The notes under the pieces are model-generated. The model did no database searches. It was given only the letters and a program-made list of their open reading frames with translations, and had not been told where the DNA came from. Source: Snodgrassella alvi wkB2 (GTDB taxonomy: Bacteria; Pseudomonadota; Gammaproteobacteria; Burkholderiales; Neisseriaceae). Taken from it: a stretch of DNA of 64,000 nt. The stretch lies in assembly GCF_000600005.1 (NCBI RefSeq), contig NZ_CP007446.1:620001-684000 (forward strand). The letters are read 5' to 3'. The translations under genes were made by a program, and so were the position numbers. Below are positions 26,154 to 35,226 of this stretch, piece after piece; position 1 is the stretch's first letter; each line of letters opens with the position of its first letter.

Positions 26154-26798
26154 ATGAAAAAACAGATTATCTTTTTGTTTTTAATGCTGCCTTTGATATG
26201 TTGTGCTTATCCAGTTTACCCCCAAAAAGCAGAATCATTGCAATCCTTTGAAATAGGAGACTTTATAAAATTATTTATGCAAATCCCTACAAATGAAAGC
26301 AAAGATTTTATTGCATGGGATACATTTGTTAATAATGAAAATTTTATTTGGGAAACTGATGGGGTTGATAGTTCTGAATCAGATGATGGTTTAGTTTCCT
26401 ATTATCGAAATGCAATGGTACGAATTAATGTTAATGGTCTTGCTCCTATGAGATTAAAGCAAAATTGGACAGAAATGCCTTGGACGGTAGGGTATTCAAC
26501 AACTTCTAATCCAAATTTTGGTGCTGAAGTGGTAAGTATTGATAATGAATGCTTTGGTTATTACACTACAAATAATTGTATACTTCCGCCATTTAAGTCG
26601 TTAAAAAGAGTGAATATAAATTATAAAAAGATATGCAAAATTGAAAGAGGGAACGGATTTGAGACTGTAGGGTATGAACTAAGTTCTAAAGGTTTAAGAA
26701 CAATATATTTATTATATGAACAAGATGGCGGGACAGGAGGTTCTTATGAAACTTATCATTTATATTTTAGGAAGCCAGAAAATCTTTGTGAATCTTAG
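26154..26798 (+). CDS. Secreted protein of unknown function
   Basis: 214 residues with a signal peptide (about 1-18, ending CCAYP) and no membrane segment after it. The mature part is rich in aromatic and acidic residues and has four or five cysteines toward the C-terminus (ECFGYY, NNCILPP, KICKIER, NLCES), which may form disulfides. GC content and codon use are clearly more AT-rich than the neighbours, which suggests acquisition. SD AAGGGG is 8 bases before the ATG. I recognise no family. Confidence 0.65.
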   Translation: MKKQIIFLFLMLPLICCAYPVYPQKAESLQSFEIGDFIKLFMQIPTNESKDFIAWDTFVNNENFIWETDGVDSSESDDGLVSYYRNAMVRINVNGLAPMRLKQNWTEMPWTVGYSTTSNPNFGAEVVSIDNECFGYYTTNNCILPPFKSLKRVNINYKKICKIERGNGFETVGYELSSKGLRTIYLLYEQDGGTGGSYETYHLYFRKPENLCES

Positions 26799-26950
26799 TG
26801 AAATTTGAACAAATAAATTATTGATAATCTATATTTTTCCTATATTTAATTATCTTTTTGGGCATAATTTTTCTTTTTCAAATAATTTATATAACTCTAA
26901 TTTAGAGATAATTTAGAAATATTTATCATCTTTGAGTCAATAATACAAAT

Positions 26951-26998
26951 AAATACACCTGTTTATTCTTTTTGCTAATAAGGTTTACAGGCGTATTT
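26951..26998 (-). terminator. Probable terminator of the isochorismatase-like gene
   Basis: AAATACACCTGT (26951-26962) and ACAGGCGTATTT (26987-26998) pair on the minus strand with one G-U, about 65 bases past the stop of the leftward gene. The T run is weak. Confidence 0.5.
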
Positions 26999-27062
26999 CT
27001 AAAAATTTATGTAAACTGCTGACTGAATTGCGATTCAAGTAAAATTTATACTATTAAAAGTA

Positions 27063-27608
27063 TTAACTGAGGAACTGTTCAGCAGATTGTACAGTAGCAA
27101 GATAATTCAATGCGGCTAAAAAACTGTTTTGTACATTTGTCGCGCTAATGATGGTGCTATTGAACTCCAGACTCAGTGTTGCACATGCATCTGCAATAAC
27201 AATTGGCTGATAACCGAATTCAACTGCCTGACGAGTGGTAGAGTCGACACACATGTGTGTCATCATGCCACAGATAACCAGTTGCTCTATCTTTTGTTGT
27301 TGAAGGTATTCATGCAGGGTTGTTTGTAAGAAGCTATTGGGATAGCTTTTATGAATTATAAATTCATTCGTGTCTGCAATCGGCAGTAATTGATGATGTA
27401 ATTCTGCACCATGGCTGTCAGGCTGAAAAAAAGTAGCTCCCGGTTTATTATTAATATGCTGGATGTAATACACGGGCAGCTGCTGATTGCGGAAATACTC
27501 ACGAACCTTCAATATTTTTTTCAGTGCCAGTTGTGGTTGGTACAGTTCCATTTTACCTTCTGAAAAATAATCATTTTGTACATCAATTATAATGAGTGCT
27601 TGTTTCAT
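27063..27608 (-). CDS. Isochorismatase-like cysteine hydrolase
   Basis: 181 residues with the family triad: Asp in ALIIIDVQNDYF, Lys in FIIHKSYPNSF and Cys in ICGMMTHMCVDSTTRQA. The cis-peptide region and MMTHMCVDSTTR match the nicotinamidase/isochorismatase hydrolases. Substrate is unknown; the group hydrolyses small amides or vinyl ethers. Divergent by about 100 bases from an Lrp/AsnC-type regulator, which probably controls it. Confidence 0.88.
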   Translation of the reverse strand: MKQALIIIDVQNDYFSEGKMELYQPQLALKKILKVREYFRNQQLPVYYIQHINNKPGATFFQPDSHGAELHHQLLPIADTNEFIIHKSYPNSFLQTTLHEYLQQQKIEQLVICGMMTHMCVDSTTRQAVEFGYQPIVIADACATLSLEFNSTIISATNVQNSFLAALNYLATVQSAEQFLS

Positions 27609-27713
27609 TAGTTATATCCTGTTGGTTTTAATAATTTAATTATGCGCCTTATCTGTTTTCGACAGAATAGGCTGATGAAAAAGATATACACGATTTATTT
27701 TCAGGATGAAACT

Positions 27714-28106
27714 ATGGATAAAAAAGACAGAGCAATTCTGGATTTATTAAAAAATAATAGTCGTTTGTCGTGGAAAGAAATTGGTGAGAAAGTATTTCTT
27801 AGTGGACAGGCAGTGGGGCTAAGGGTACAGAACCTGATTGAGACCGGCGTGATAGAACGTTTTACACTGACTGAACACTTGATATCGGAACAATTTATTT
27901 TTATTTATATGAATAGCAGCCGGTTTGCTGAATTCGAGCATTTGGTGAGTACCTTTGCTGAGGTACAGGCTCTGTATAAAATTACGGGTGATGGTTGCTA
28001 TTATATTCATGCAAATTTTACTGCCGAGCAGCTGGAACCGTTTTTACAACAGATAACAGTTTACGCACGTTATAAAGTAAGCCATAAATTACGCAGACTG
28101 ATTTAA
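27714..28106 (+). CDS. Lrp/AsnC-family transcriptional regulator
   Basis: 130 residues from ATG 27714 (SD AGGA 7 bases upstream); in-frame upstream ATGs lack an SD. MDKKDRAILDLLKNNSRLSWKEIG and the following VFLSGQAVGLRVQNLIETGVI are the AsnC-type winged HTH, and the rest fits an RAM ligand-binding domain, though shorter than in Lrp. Divergent from the cysteine hydrolase, suggesting local regulation. Effector unknown. Confidence 0.85.
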   Translation: MDKKDRAILDLLKNNSRLSWKEIGEKVFLSGQAVGLRVQNLIETGVIERFTLTEHLISEQFIFIYMNSSRFAEFEHLVSTFAEVQALYKITGDGCYYIHANFTAEQLEPFLQQITVYARYKVSHKLRRLI

Positions 28107-28124
28107 TCTGATATCTGTGTAAGC

Positions 28125-28700
28125 TTATTGAGTAAGGCATGCGGCAATAATGGTATGTTCTTTCAGACACAGATTGTGAGCAAAATATAAACTATTTTCT
28201 ACCAGCCCCAGATCTTCTTCGCACTGAGTTTCAGTTTCAATAATCAGCATTTGTTCCGGCCGTCCAGCATGCAGGCTCATGCGCATTTGTGCGGGAGTAA
28301 ACGGCAGATTATGCTTTTGGGCGAAGCTGCGTGCACGGCTGTTTGCTGTTTTCAGCATGGGTATCAGGGTAATATCCAGATGAAAAATTCTTACACCCAT
28401 TACCAGAATACGTGCGGCAAACCAATCTGCCTCATCACTGATAATATCAGGAGTAGGTTGTTCAAAGCCCAGACGCTGTGCAGCAATTAACATTGCTATC
28501 AGGCGAAGCTGAGGAATCAGAGCTTCACTAAGCATAAATGCAGTCTGGAATTGTGGCTGTAGCTGACATAGGTCAGAGCGGTGCTGATTGCCGTCAACAA
28601 TCATGTACCACCGTTGAAGCTGAGCCACAGGTGATTCTGATTGCCGTATCTGATTTAGCGGTAATGCGGACATTTTATTCTCCAGTAGTTGTCGATTCAT
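28125..28700 (-). CDS. Unrecognised protein behind an aromatic leader attenuator
   Basis: 191 residues from ATG 28700 (AAGG 8 bases upstream) or 182 from ATG 28673, which has the stronger SD GGAG at 6 bases. No signal peptide or clear membrane helix; the sequence is mostly helical with a central hydrophobic stretch (EALIPQLRLIAMLIAAQRLG). I do not recognise a family. A leader peptide packed with Phe, Tyr and Trp codons and an intrinsic terminator lie immediately upstream, so the gene is probably regulated by aromatic amino acid supply and may act in that metabolism or in transport. Follows ubiX on the same strand. Confidence 0.75.
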   Translation of the reverse strand: MNRQLLENKMSALPLNQIRQSESPVAQLQRWYMIVDGNQHRSDLCQLQPQFQTAFMLSEALIPQLRLIAMLIAAQRLGFEQPTPDIISDEADWFAARILVMGVRIFHLDITLIPMLKTANSRARSFAQKHNLPFTPAQMRMSLHAGRPEQMLIIETETQCEEDLGLVENSLYFAHNLCLKEHTIIAACLTQ

Positions 28701-28736
28701 TTGTAATGCCTTTCTGTATGAGGCGTTTGTAGCAAC

Positions 28737-28766
28737 AAAAAACCGCCTCGGTTTGGCCGGGCGGTT
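28737..28766 (-). terminator. Attenuator terminator
   Basis: On the minus strand AACCGCC (28766-28760) pairs with GGCGGTT (28747-28741), extended by CGG/CCG around a short loop, then a T6 tract (28742-28737). It lies between a leader peptide and the start of the gene it would regulate, 37 bases before ATG 28700. Its 3' arm contains ACCGAGG (28752-28746), complementary to CCTCGGT inside the leader frame (28824-28818), giving a competing structure. Confidence 0.8.
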
Positions 28767-28792
28767 CACTTTTTTATTTTGCTTATTAGATA

Positions 28793-28870
28793 TTATATAA
28801 ACGCAAAAAAGCACCGCACCGAGGTGTGGTACCAATAATAAGCAAAAGAGAAAGTGGTTGCGTTTTTCAT
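28793..28870 (-). CDS. Aromatic-residue leader peptide
   Basis: 25 codons from ATG 28870 (or 26 from the adjacent ATG 28873) to TAA at 28795-28793, with SD TAAGG 7 bases before the second ATG. Within residues 7-24 the peptide reads FSFAYYWYHTSVRCFFAF: five Phe, three Tyr and one Trp in 18 residues. This is the composition of classical attenuation leaders such as PheL. The hairpin ACCACAC/GUGCGGU and the downstream terminator complete the attenuator. TTGACA at 28905-28900, at the end of ubiX, may be a -35, but its spacing to a -10 is poor, so co-transcription with ubiX is possible. Confidence 0.75.
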   Translation of the reverse strand: MKNATTFSFAYYWYHTSVRCFFAFI

Positions 28871-28901
28871 CATTAAACCTTAAACCTTATTGAAACATGT
28901 G

Positions 28902-29537
28902 TCAAGAATTATTTTTTTCACCCCAGCGTGTAATCAACTGATGAGGTATATGCAACTGGTCCAAAATACGTCCAACTACAAAATCCACCATATCCTGAAT
29001 AGTTTGAGGGTGCTGATAAAAACCGGATACTGGGGGCAGAATGCATACACCCAAACGTGACAGTTTAAGCAGATTTTCCAAATGAATGGCTGATAAAGGC
29101 GTTTCCCGCGGTACGATGATTAGCGGACGATTTTCTTTAATCGATACATCAGCTGCCCGTTCAAGTAAATGGTCGGAAGTGCCGGCTGCAATGGCAGCAA
29201 CACAACCCATGCTGGCCGGACAGATAATCATTGCATCAGCGGGATTGGAACCAGAGGCCGGAGGTGCAAACCATTCATCGCGGCCAAATACAGTAAGCAT
29301 GGATAAGTCTACGCCGTATTCTGCACACAATGCGGCATTACACTGTTTAGCATTTGCAGGTAAATGCCAGTTGATTTCCTGTTGTGCGACTATCTGGGCA
29401 GCCTGTGAATACAGTAACCAGACCCTTATATCAGCCTGTAACAGGCAGCCCAGCAGACGTTTGGCATAAGGCATACCCGATGCTCCGGTAAGAGCCAGCG
29501 TAACGGTTTTGACAGAATGAGCAGAGGGAAAAATCAT
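28902..29537 (-). CDS. ubiX: Flavin prenyltransferase
   Basis: 211 residues. LALTGASGMPYAKRLLGCLL binds FMN, SGSNPADAMIICPASMGCVAAIAAGTSDHLLERAADVS and PLIIVPRETPLSAIHLENLL are standard UbiX segments. It prenylates FMN to make the cofactor of UbiD decarboxylase in ubiquinone synthesis. Cytosolic. Its 3' end abuts the leader-peptide attenuator of the next gene. Confidence 0.95.
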   Translation of the reverse strand: MIFPSAHSVKTVTLALTGASGMPYAKRLLGCLLQADIRVWLLYSQAAQIVAQQEINWHLPANAKQCNAALCAEYGVDLSMLTVFGRDEWFAPPASGSNPADAMIICPASMGCVAAIAAGTSDHLLERAADVSIKENRPLIIVPRETPLSAIHLENLLKLSRLGVCILPPVSGFYQHPQTIQDMVDFVVGRILDQLHIPHQLITRWGEKNNS

Positions 29538-29762
29538 AATAAAACTAGTGTATATTCAAATATGCCTGTTATTATAGCTATTTTGTTTTCAATATAACAT
29601 TTGGCATATGACAGCTATATTCAGATGAAAACCATTATTAGCCAGTTGAAGTTTTATTTTCTGTAATTGTGATTAATTAATCAAGCTCCGCAGGTAATGG
29701 CAGGCTGGCAAAAAACTTAAATTTCTGAATAACTAAATACAAATATTAATACTGATCATGGA

Positions 29763-30269
29763 ATGATAAGCATGTTGTGGAAAAAAATATTATGGTGGCC
29801 CTGTTTTTGTGTCAGTATTCTGGCCGGCTGTGCTCAGGTTCCTCCTCCTGTTGCTGAAGAGCGTGAATGTGATTCGAGAGCGATGGCAATGGCTTTATTG
29901 CAATCTAATCAGCCTTATGGTACCAATAATGTTCGCTGTGCGGTATCGTCAAAAAACTTACCTGTAATGAAACCTGAACGTACCGCACCACCTGAAGTCA
30001 GCCTGCGTATTGAACGGTCGGTGACAGAAGTGAGTAAATGTCTGCATGAAAAATTTCAGTCACGGTTTAAACTGCCGCAGGAATTTTACAAAATCAGCTC
30101 CTATCCTAATGGCACTCAGACACTGGCACTGGTAAATCCTTTCACACAGACAGAAGGTTTACAGATAGACGTAGTTAAAGCAGGTATGTCGCAAAGTATA
30201 GTTAATCTATATTCTAATGGTATGACTTTGTCGCAAGCGTGGAAAAAATTTCCTGAGCTGTGCCGCTAA
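29763..30269 (+). CDS. Lipoprotein of unknown function
   Basis: 168 residues with a lipoprotein signal (lipobox LAGC near residues 20-23 followed by AQVPPPV). The start may instead be ATG 29772, three codons on. The mature part has a conserved-looking C-terminus (SQAWKKFPELCR) and four cysteines. I recognise no family; it looks like short neisserial envelope lipoproteins. Ends in a strong terminator. Confidence 0.7.
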   Translation: MISMLWKKILWWPCFCVSILAGCAQVPPPVAEERECDSRAMAMALLQSNQPYGTNNVRCAVSSKNLPVMKPERTAPPEVSLRIERSVTEVSKCLHEKFQSRFKLPQEFYKISSYPNGTQTLALVNPFTQTEGLQIDVVKAGMSQSIVNLYSNGMTLSQAWKKFPELCR

Positions 30270-30308
30270 ATGGCATCAGTTTTTGATTTGCATAAAGTAG
30301 AATGTATC

Positions 30309-30334
30309 AAGCCCCTCTCAAAGGAGGGGCTTTT
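30309..30334. terminator. Bidirectional terminator
   Basis: AAGCCCCTC (30309-30317) and GAGGGGCTT (30324-30332) with a 6-base loop and a T4 run on the plus strand, between the converging lipoprotein and polyamine-binding protein genes. Confidence 0.8.
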
Positions 30335-30359
30335 GCAAACATGGGATTTAGCCGGAAAT

Positions 30360-31523
30360 TTATTTTCCTGCTTTGAGATTTTGCCATAATCGCAATTCGT
30401 ATTTCAGGGTATCCGATTTTGCCGGTAATACCAGATAACTGTTAGCCAGAACTTCATCTGACGGAAAAATACTGTTATCTTCGCGATATTCTTTTTTTAT
30501 CAGTTCTTTTGCCGGCATGCTTGAGGGCGCGTAACTAACATAATTGGCGTTTCTGGCCGCTATTTGCGGTTCCAGTATCCAGTTCAGGTAGCGATAGGCA
30601 TTTTTGAGGTTGGTTGCATCTTTCGGGATAGTTAATGTATCTATCCAGAGAGAAACTCCCTGAGTCGGAACCAGTACCACGATATCTTTTTTACCGGTTG
30701 CATCCAGCCGGCGTCGTTTGGCAATGTTCAAATCACCGCCAAAACCAATGGCTACACAAACATCGCCGCGTGCCAGATCGTCGATATAACCAGAAGACGA
30801 ATAACGCAATACATTGCTTCGGTTCGCTTTGATAATATTAGCTGCAATATCTATATCATCTTTGCTTTGGCTGTTCGGATCTTTGCCGGCATAATGCAAC
30901 GCTAGCGGAATCATCTCTACCGGACTATCCATGTAACTGATGCCACAGTTTTTCAGTTTGTCGGTATACTCAGGATTAAACACCAAATCCCAGCTATTAT
31001 GCGGCATTGGTGTAGCACCGAGTGCGGCATTCACTTTTTCAATATTGATTGCAATGGTATTCATACCCCAGTAGTTGGGTACCGCATACTGATTATCCGG
31101 ATCTACGTCTTTTAATAAATCCAGTAATTTCGGGTTAATGTATTTCCAGTTAGGCAACTGATTTTTGTCCAGTGGCTGGTATGCTCCGGCTTTAATCTGG
31201 CGTCCGACAAATGAGTTGGACGGCCCGACAATATCATAGCCGGACTGTCCGGTCAGAATTTTGCTTTCCAGTGTTTCGTCACTGTCATAAAAATTGTAAG
31301 TGACTTTAATGCCATATTTTTTTTCAAATTCACCAATAGTTTTCGGGTCAACATAGTCTGACCAGTTAAATATTTTAAGTGTCTTGGTGTCGCTCAAACT
31401 ACCAGGTTTGCTGGCCGCTACAGCAGAAGCCGGTTGAGGACCGGCATTGTCGTGTGAACCGCTGCATGCAGTCAGAATACATAAAATCAAACCGGATAAA
31501 CCCAGACAGGCTGTGTTTTTCAT
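30360..31523 (-). CDS. potD: Polyamine ABC transporter substrate-binding lipoprotein (PotD/PotF-like)
   Basis: 387 residues from ATG 31523 (AAGGA 5 bases upstream). Lipoprotein signal with lipobox LTAC at 17-20, an Ala/Pro linker, then the PotD/F fold: LKIFNWSDYVDPKTIGEFEKKYGIKV, YDIVGPSNSFV and WGMNTIAINIEKV. The conserved acidic and aromatic residues that bind spermidine/putrescine are expected in these stretches. No permease or ATPase genes are adjacent, so it must use components encoded elsewhere. Divergent from alaS. Confidence 0.9.
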   Translation of the reverse strand: MKNTACLGLSGLILCILTACSGSHDNAGPQPASAVAASKPGSLSDTKTLKIFNWSDYVDPKTIGEFEKKYGIKVTYNFYDSDETLESKILTGQSGYDIVGPSNSFVGRQIKAGAYQPLDKNQLPNWKYINPKLLDLLKDVDPDNQYAVPNYWGMNTIAINIEKVNAALGATPMPHNSWDLVFNPEYTDKLKNCGISYMDSPVEMIPLALHYAGKDPNSQSKDDIDIAANIIKANRSNVLRYSSSGYIDDLARGDVCVAIGFGGDLNIAKRRRLDATGKKDIVVLVPTQGVSLWIDTLTIPKDATNLKNAYRYLNWILEPQIAARNANYVSYAPSSMPAKELIKKEYREDNSIFPSDEVLANSYLVLPAKSDTLKYELRLWQNLKAGK

Positions 31524-31841
31524 GTCCGTCCTTTTCAAAGATGTGCCAAGGCTGGCTGGCATGGTTATGTGTTAACCACCTTTGTAACTTCAATCTGTTC
31601 GTATGGGGGTAACTATACCGCATAAGGCATTAGTGTTGTCGGAATTGTCATTTTGGCATGGATTTTCGTCTGTTCAGGTAGGCTTATGCGTAAAACTGCG
31701 GTAAGATAAGCGGATGATTTTAACAAGGGTGATGGTTGAGGTGGACTAACCAGTGTCCTGTTTTTATATCTATGTTCAGGCAGTCTGTGTTTTATACAGA
31801 CTGCCTGAATACGATTAATCACCCGTCTTATTGAAACTACC
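31524..31841. other. Divergent intergenic region potD / alaS
   Basis: 318 bases carrying promoters for both genes. Its one notable element is a 14-base-stem hairpin at 31775-31809 with DNA-uptake-sequence-like arms, close to the alaS start. No gene recognised. Confidence 0.6.
31775..31809. repeat. Inverted repeat with ACTGCCTGAA arms before alaS
   Basis: TTCAGGCAGTCTGT (31775-31788) and ACAGACTGCCTGAA (31796-31809), perfect 14-base arms with a 7-base loop, 32 bases before the alaS ATG. No T tract follows and no gene ends here, so it is not an ordinary terminator. The arms share ACTGCCTGAA with the terminator at 16897-16933. Confidence 0.7.
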
Positions 31842-34469
31842 ATGAAAACAGCAGAATTACGTTCTAAATTTCTTCAATTTTTTGCAAGTAAGGGTCATCA
31901 GGTTGTACCTTCATCTTCACTTGTACCTCCGCAGGATGATAAAACCCTGTTGTTTACCAATGCGGGTATGAATCAGTTTAAAGATGTGTTTCTGGGTTTT
32001 GACAAGCGCCCGTACAGCCGTGCGACAACTGCACAAAAATGTGTGCGTGCCGGTGGTAAACACAATGATCTGGAAAACGTTGGTTATACCGCGCGCCATC
32101 ATACATTTTTCGAAATGCTGGGCAATTTCAGCTTTGGCGATTATTTTAAGCGTGATGCCCTGCATTTTGCCTGGGAATTTCTCACCAGTAAGGACTGGCT
32201 GAACCTGCCACCGGAAAAACTGCTGGCAACTGTATATGCAGATGATGATGAAGCTTATGATATCTGGTTAAATGAGATTGGTCTGCCACCGGAAAAAATT
32301 ATCCGTATAGGTGACAATAAAGGCGCACGTTATGCTTCTGATAATTTCTGGCAAATGGGCGATACTGGTCCGTGCGGTCCTTGTTCGGAAATTTTTTATG
32401 ATCATGGCGAACATATCTGGGGCGGGCCTCCGGGCAGCGCCGAAGAAGATGGTGACCGTTTTATAGAAATCTGGAACTGTGTATTCATGCAGTATAACCG
32501 GGATGAAAACGGTAACATGAATCCGCTTCCTAAGCCGTCAGTTGATACAGGGATGGGACTGGAGCGGGTGTCGGCAGTATTGCAGCATGTACACAGTAAT
32601 TATGAAATCGATCTGTTTGTCAATTTGCTGCATGCTGTAGCCCGTGTTGTAGGCATTCCCTATAGTCAGGATGTACCGAGTCTGAAAGTCATTGCCGACC
32701 ATATCCGCTCTTGTGCGTTTTTAATTGCTGATGGTGTATTACCCAGCAATGAGGGGCGTGGCTATGTATTGCGGCGTATTATCCGCCGGGCTGTACGCCA
32801 TGGTTATAAACTGGGTTGTAAACAGGCATTTTTCCATTTGCTGGTAACGGATCTGGTGCAGGAAATGGGCTCTGCCTATCCTGAGCTGGTTGAAAAACAG
32901 ACACAAATCAGTGATGTACTGAAACAGGAAGAAAGCCGTTTTGCACAAACACTGGAAACCGGAATGACTCTGCTGGAAAGTGCCTTGCAGGATGGCGGAC
33001 AGACACTGGCTGGTGAGGTAATTTTCAAACTGTATGATACTTATGGCTTTCCATATGATTTAACCGCTGATATTGCGCGTGAGCGTAATATCAGTCTGGA
33101 TGAAGAAGGGTTTGAGCGTGAAATGGCTGCTCAGCGTGCCCGTGCCCGTGCAGCGCAGAATTTTAAAGCCAATACTCAGCTTACCTATGAAGGTGCTGAC
33201 ACAGAATTTACCGGCTATCAGCAACGCCAGAATGAAAGCAAAGTTCTGGCTTTGTATCAGGATGGTGAAGCTGTTGAGCAGTTAAATGCCGGTGAATCAG
33301 GTGTGGTCGTGATTGACTTCACACCGTTTTATGCAGAATCTGGTGGTCAGACTGGTGATACTGGTTATATTTTTGCCGGTGAAAACCGCTTTCAGGTAGA
33401 AGATACGCAAAAAATCAAAGCTAAAGTATTTGGTCAGTTTGGCGAAATGCTATCCGGCAGTCTGAAAGTGGGTGATGCTGTTACTGCTCAGGTAGACAGT
33501 GTACTGCGCGAAGCCAGTATGCGTAATCACAGTGCCACTCATCTGATGCATCGCGCCTTGCGTGAAGTATTGGGTACACACGTTGAGCAGAAAGGTTCTC
33601 TGGTTAATGCTGAGCGCACCCGCTTTGACTTTTCACATCCACAGCCGGTTACCGCTGCACAACTGGCCGAAGTTGAACGTCGGGTAAATCAGGCAATTGT
33701 GGCCAATGTTCCTGTATGTGCGCAGAATATGAGCTTTGATGAAGCCATTGCTGCCGGTGCGATGGCGCTGTTCGGAGAAAAATATGGTGACGAGGTACGT
33801 GTACTGAGCATGGGCGAATTTTCTACCGAATTATGCGGCGGTACCCATGTTGCACGGACTGGAGATATTGGTCTTTTCAAAATTATTTCTGAAAGTGGTA
33901 TTGCTGCCGGAGTACGCCGTATTGAAGCTGTGACCGGATTGAATGCTTTACAGTTTGTTCAGCAGCAGGAAGAGTTGCTTAAGGCAGCGGTTGCCGAAGT
34001 AAAAGCACAGACTGCTGAAGATTTGCTGCCTAAACTTCAGGCAATACATACTCAGACCAAACAGTTGGAAAAGGCATTAACTGAAGCCAGAAGTGAACTG
34101 GCCAGACAGGCAGGTACCGCTTTGCTGGCTCAGGCCAGAACTATTGGTACAGCTCGTCTGGTGCTGGGACAAATTGAGGCAGAAAGCAGTGCTCTGAGAG
34201 ATATTGCTGCTGATTTAATTGCACAGGGTGATAATATTATCGTTCTGCTGGCAGCAGTAAATGATGGTAAAATTGCCATCATAGCAGGAGTATCAAAAGC
34301 ATTAACTAAAACAATCAAGGCTGGTGAGCTGGTTAATTATGTTGCCGGTCAGGTTGGTGGTAAGGGTGGCGGTCGTCCCGAACTGGCACAAGCCGGCGGG
34401 CAGGATATAGCTGCATTAGAACCGGCGCTCGCCAGTGTAACTGACTGGTTAGCTTCCAAATTAGGATAA
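31842..34469 (+). CDS. alaS: Alanyl-tRNA synthetase
   Basis: 875 residues, full length. Class II catalytic core ([64 protein letters not shown]), editing domain zinc motif [11 protein letters not shown] and [13 protein letters not shown], and a C-terminal oligomerisation domain ending in [15 protein letters not shown]. Cytosolic, essential. Followed by its own terminator. The hairpin just upstream may influence its expression. Confidence 0.98.
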   Translation: MKTAELRSKFLQFFASKGHQVVPSSSLVPPQDDKTLLFTNAGMNQFKDVFLGFDKRPYSRATTAQKCVRAGGKHNDLENVGYTARHHTFFEMLGNFSFGDYFKRDALHFAWEFLTSKDWLNLPPEKLLATVYADDDEAYDIWLNEIGLPPEKIIRIGDNKGARYASDNFWQMGDTGPCGPCSEIFYDHGEHIWGGPPGSAEEDGDRFIEIWNCVFMQYNRDENGNMNPLPKPSVDTGMGLERVSAVLQHVHSNYEIDLFVNLLHAVARVVGIPYSQDVPSLKVIADHIRSCAFLIADGVLPSNEGRGYVLRRIIRRAVRHGYKLGCKQAFFHLLVTDLVQEMGSAYPELVEKQTQISDVLKQEESRFAQTLETGMTLLESALQDGGQTLAGEVIFKLYDTYGFPYDLTADIARERNISLDEEGFEREMAAQRARARAAQNFKANTQLTYEGADTEFTGYQQRQNESKVLALYQDGEAVEQLNAGESGVVVIDFTPFYAESGGQTGDTGYIFAGENRFQVEDTQKIKAKVFGQFGEMLSGSLKVGDAVTAQVDSVLREASMRNHSATHLMHRALREVLGTHVEQKGSLVNAERTRFDFSHPQPVTAAQLAEVERRVNQAIVANVPVCAQNMSFDEAIAAGAMALFGEKYGDEVRVLSMGEFSTELCGGTHVARTGDIGLFKIISESGIAAGVRRIEAVTGLNALQFVQQQEELLKAAVAEVKAQTAEDLLPKLQAIHTQTKQLEKALTEARSELARQAGTALLAQARTIGTARLVLGQIEAESSALRDIAADLIAQGDNIIVLLAAVNDGKIAIIAGVSKALTKTIKAGELVNYVAGQVGGKGGGRPELAQAGGQDIAALEPALASVTDWLASKLG

Positions 34470-34494
34470 AGACTTAGTAAATGAAAACAGCAAG

Positions 34495-34533
34495 CGGTTT
34501 ATGGATGATAAAAAAACATAAGCCGTTTTTTTT
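34495..34533 (+). terminator. Terminator of alaS
   Basis: CGGTTTATG (34495-34503) pairs with CATAAGCCG (34517-34525), one G-U, followed by eight Ts. Confidence 0.8.
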
Positions 34534-34554
34534 GCTTATTCACAGGAGAATACA

Positions 34555-35172
34555 ATGCAGAGGTATGTAAAAGCTTGTTTGGCAGGCTGGATGCTGATGG
34601 TTGCAGTATGTTCGTTCGCTGCAACGCAGGAACAGCTGGCGCAACAACAGTTACAGCAAAATGTGGATATGGTGTTATCAGTGGCTCGTGACAAAAGCCT
34701 GAATGAACAACAGCGTATTAGTCAGATAGAACGTTATGCCGATCAGTATCTGGATTATGAGCGTATTTCAGCTTTGGCCGTAGGTATGCAATGGCGACAG
34801 TTTACTGCACAGCAAAGACAGGATTTCAGTGCGGCCTTTAAAAATATGATTGTGCGCATTTATGCACATTCAGCATTGATGGGTGCCAGTAATGCATCTG
34901 TGAAGGTTATACCTAAGGTAGTGAATCAGGGTAATAACCGGCTGGAAACATTTACCGAAATTGTTAGTGCCGGTAATAAGCACTACACCGTGGGTTATCA
35001 GATGTATTATGCTAATGGTGTCTTTAAAATTTATAATTTCCGGGTCAATGGTACCAGTCTGGTAACGGTATACCGCAGTCAGTTTGATCAATTGATTCAG
35101 AAACAGGGTATTGATGCAACTATTGCTCAGTTACGTGATAAAGGTTTGGGTAAAGTGCAAATCAATAAATAA
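34555..35172 (+). CDS. mlaC: MlaC/Ttg2D-family phospholipid-binding protein
   Basis: 205 residues with a signal peptide (to about residue 23, CSFAATQ) and the MlaC fold: QQRISQIERYADQYLDYERISALAVG, QRQDFSAAFKNMIVRIYAHSAL, and FKIYNFRVNGTSLVTVYRSQFDQLI. MlaC ferries phospholipids across the periplasm between outer and inner membrane complexes. Here it stands alone between alaS and a converging small gene, without mlaFEDB, so it is either an orphan paralogue or a relocated family member. Confidence 0.88.
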   Translation: MQRYVKACLAGWMLMVAVCSFAATQEQLAQQQLQQNVDMVLSVARDKSLNEQQRISQIERYADQYLDYERISALAVGMQWRQFTAQQRQDFSAAFKNMIVRIYAHSALMGASNASVKVIPKVVNQGNNRLETFTEIVSAGNKHYTVGYQMYYANGVFKIYNFRVNGTSLVTVYRSQFDQLIQKQGIDATIAQLRDKGLGKVQINK

Positions 35173-35191
35173 TACATTTATTTGAACAAAA

Positions 35192-35224
35192 AAACGGTGA
35201 TGGATTAAATATCCATCACCGTTT
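35192..35224. terminator. Bidirectional terminator
   Basis: A perfect 14-base stem (35192-35205 with 35211-35224) with a 5-base loop, A-rich on the left and T-rich on the right, between converging mlaC and the GlsB-like gene; its right end reaches the latter's stop. Confidence 0.85.
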
Positions 35225-35226
35225 CG

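Noticed and set aside
28701-28835. N-terminal extension of the unrecognised protein through the attenuator
   Set aside because: The extended frame would read through the terminator hairpin and overlaps the leader peptide in another frame; good SDs lie at the internal ATGs.
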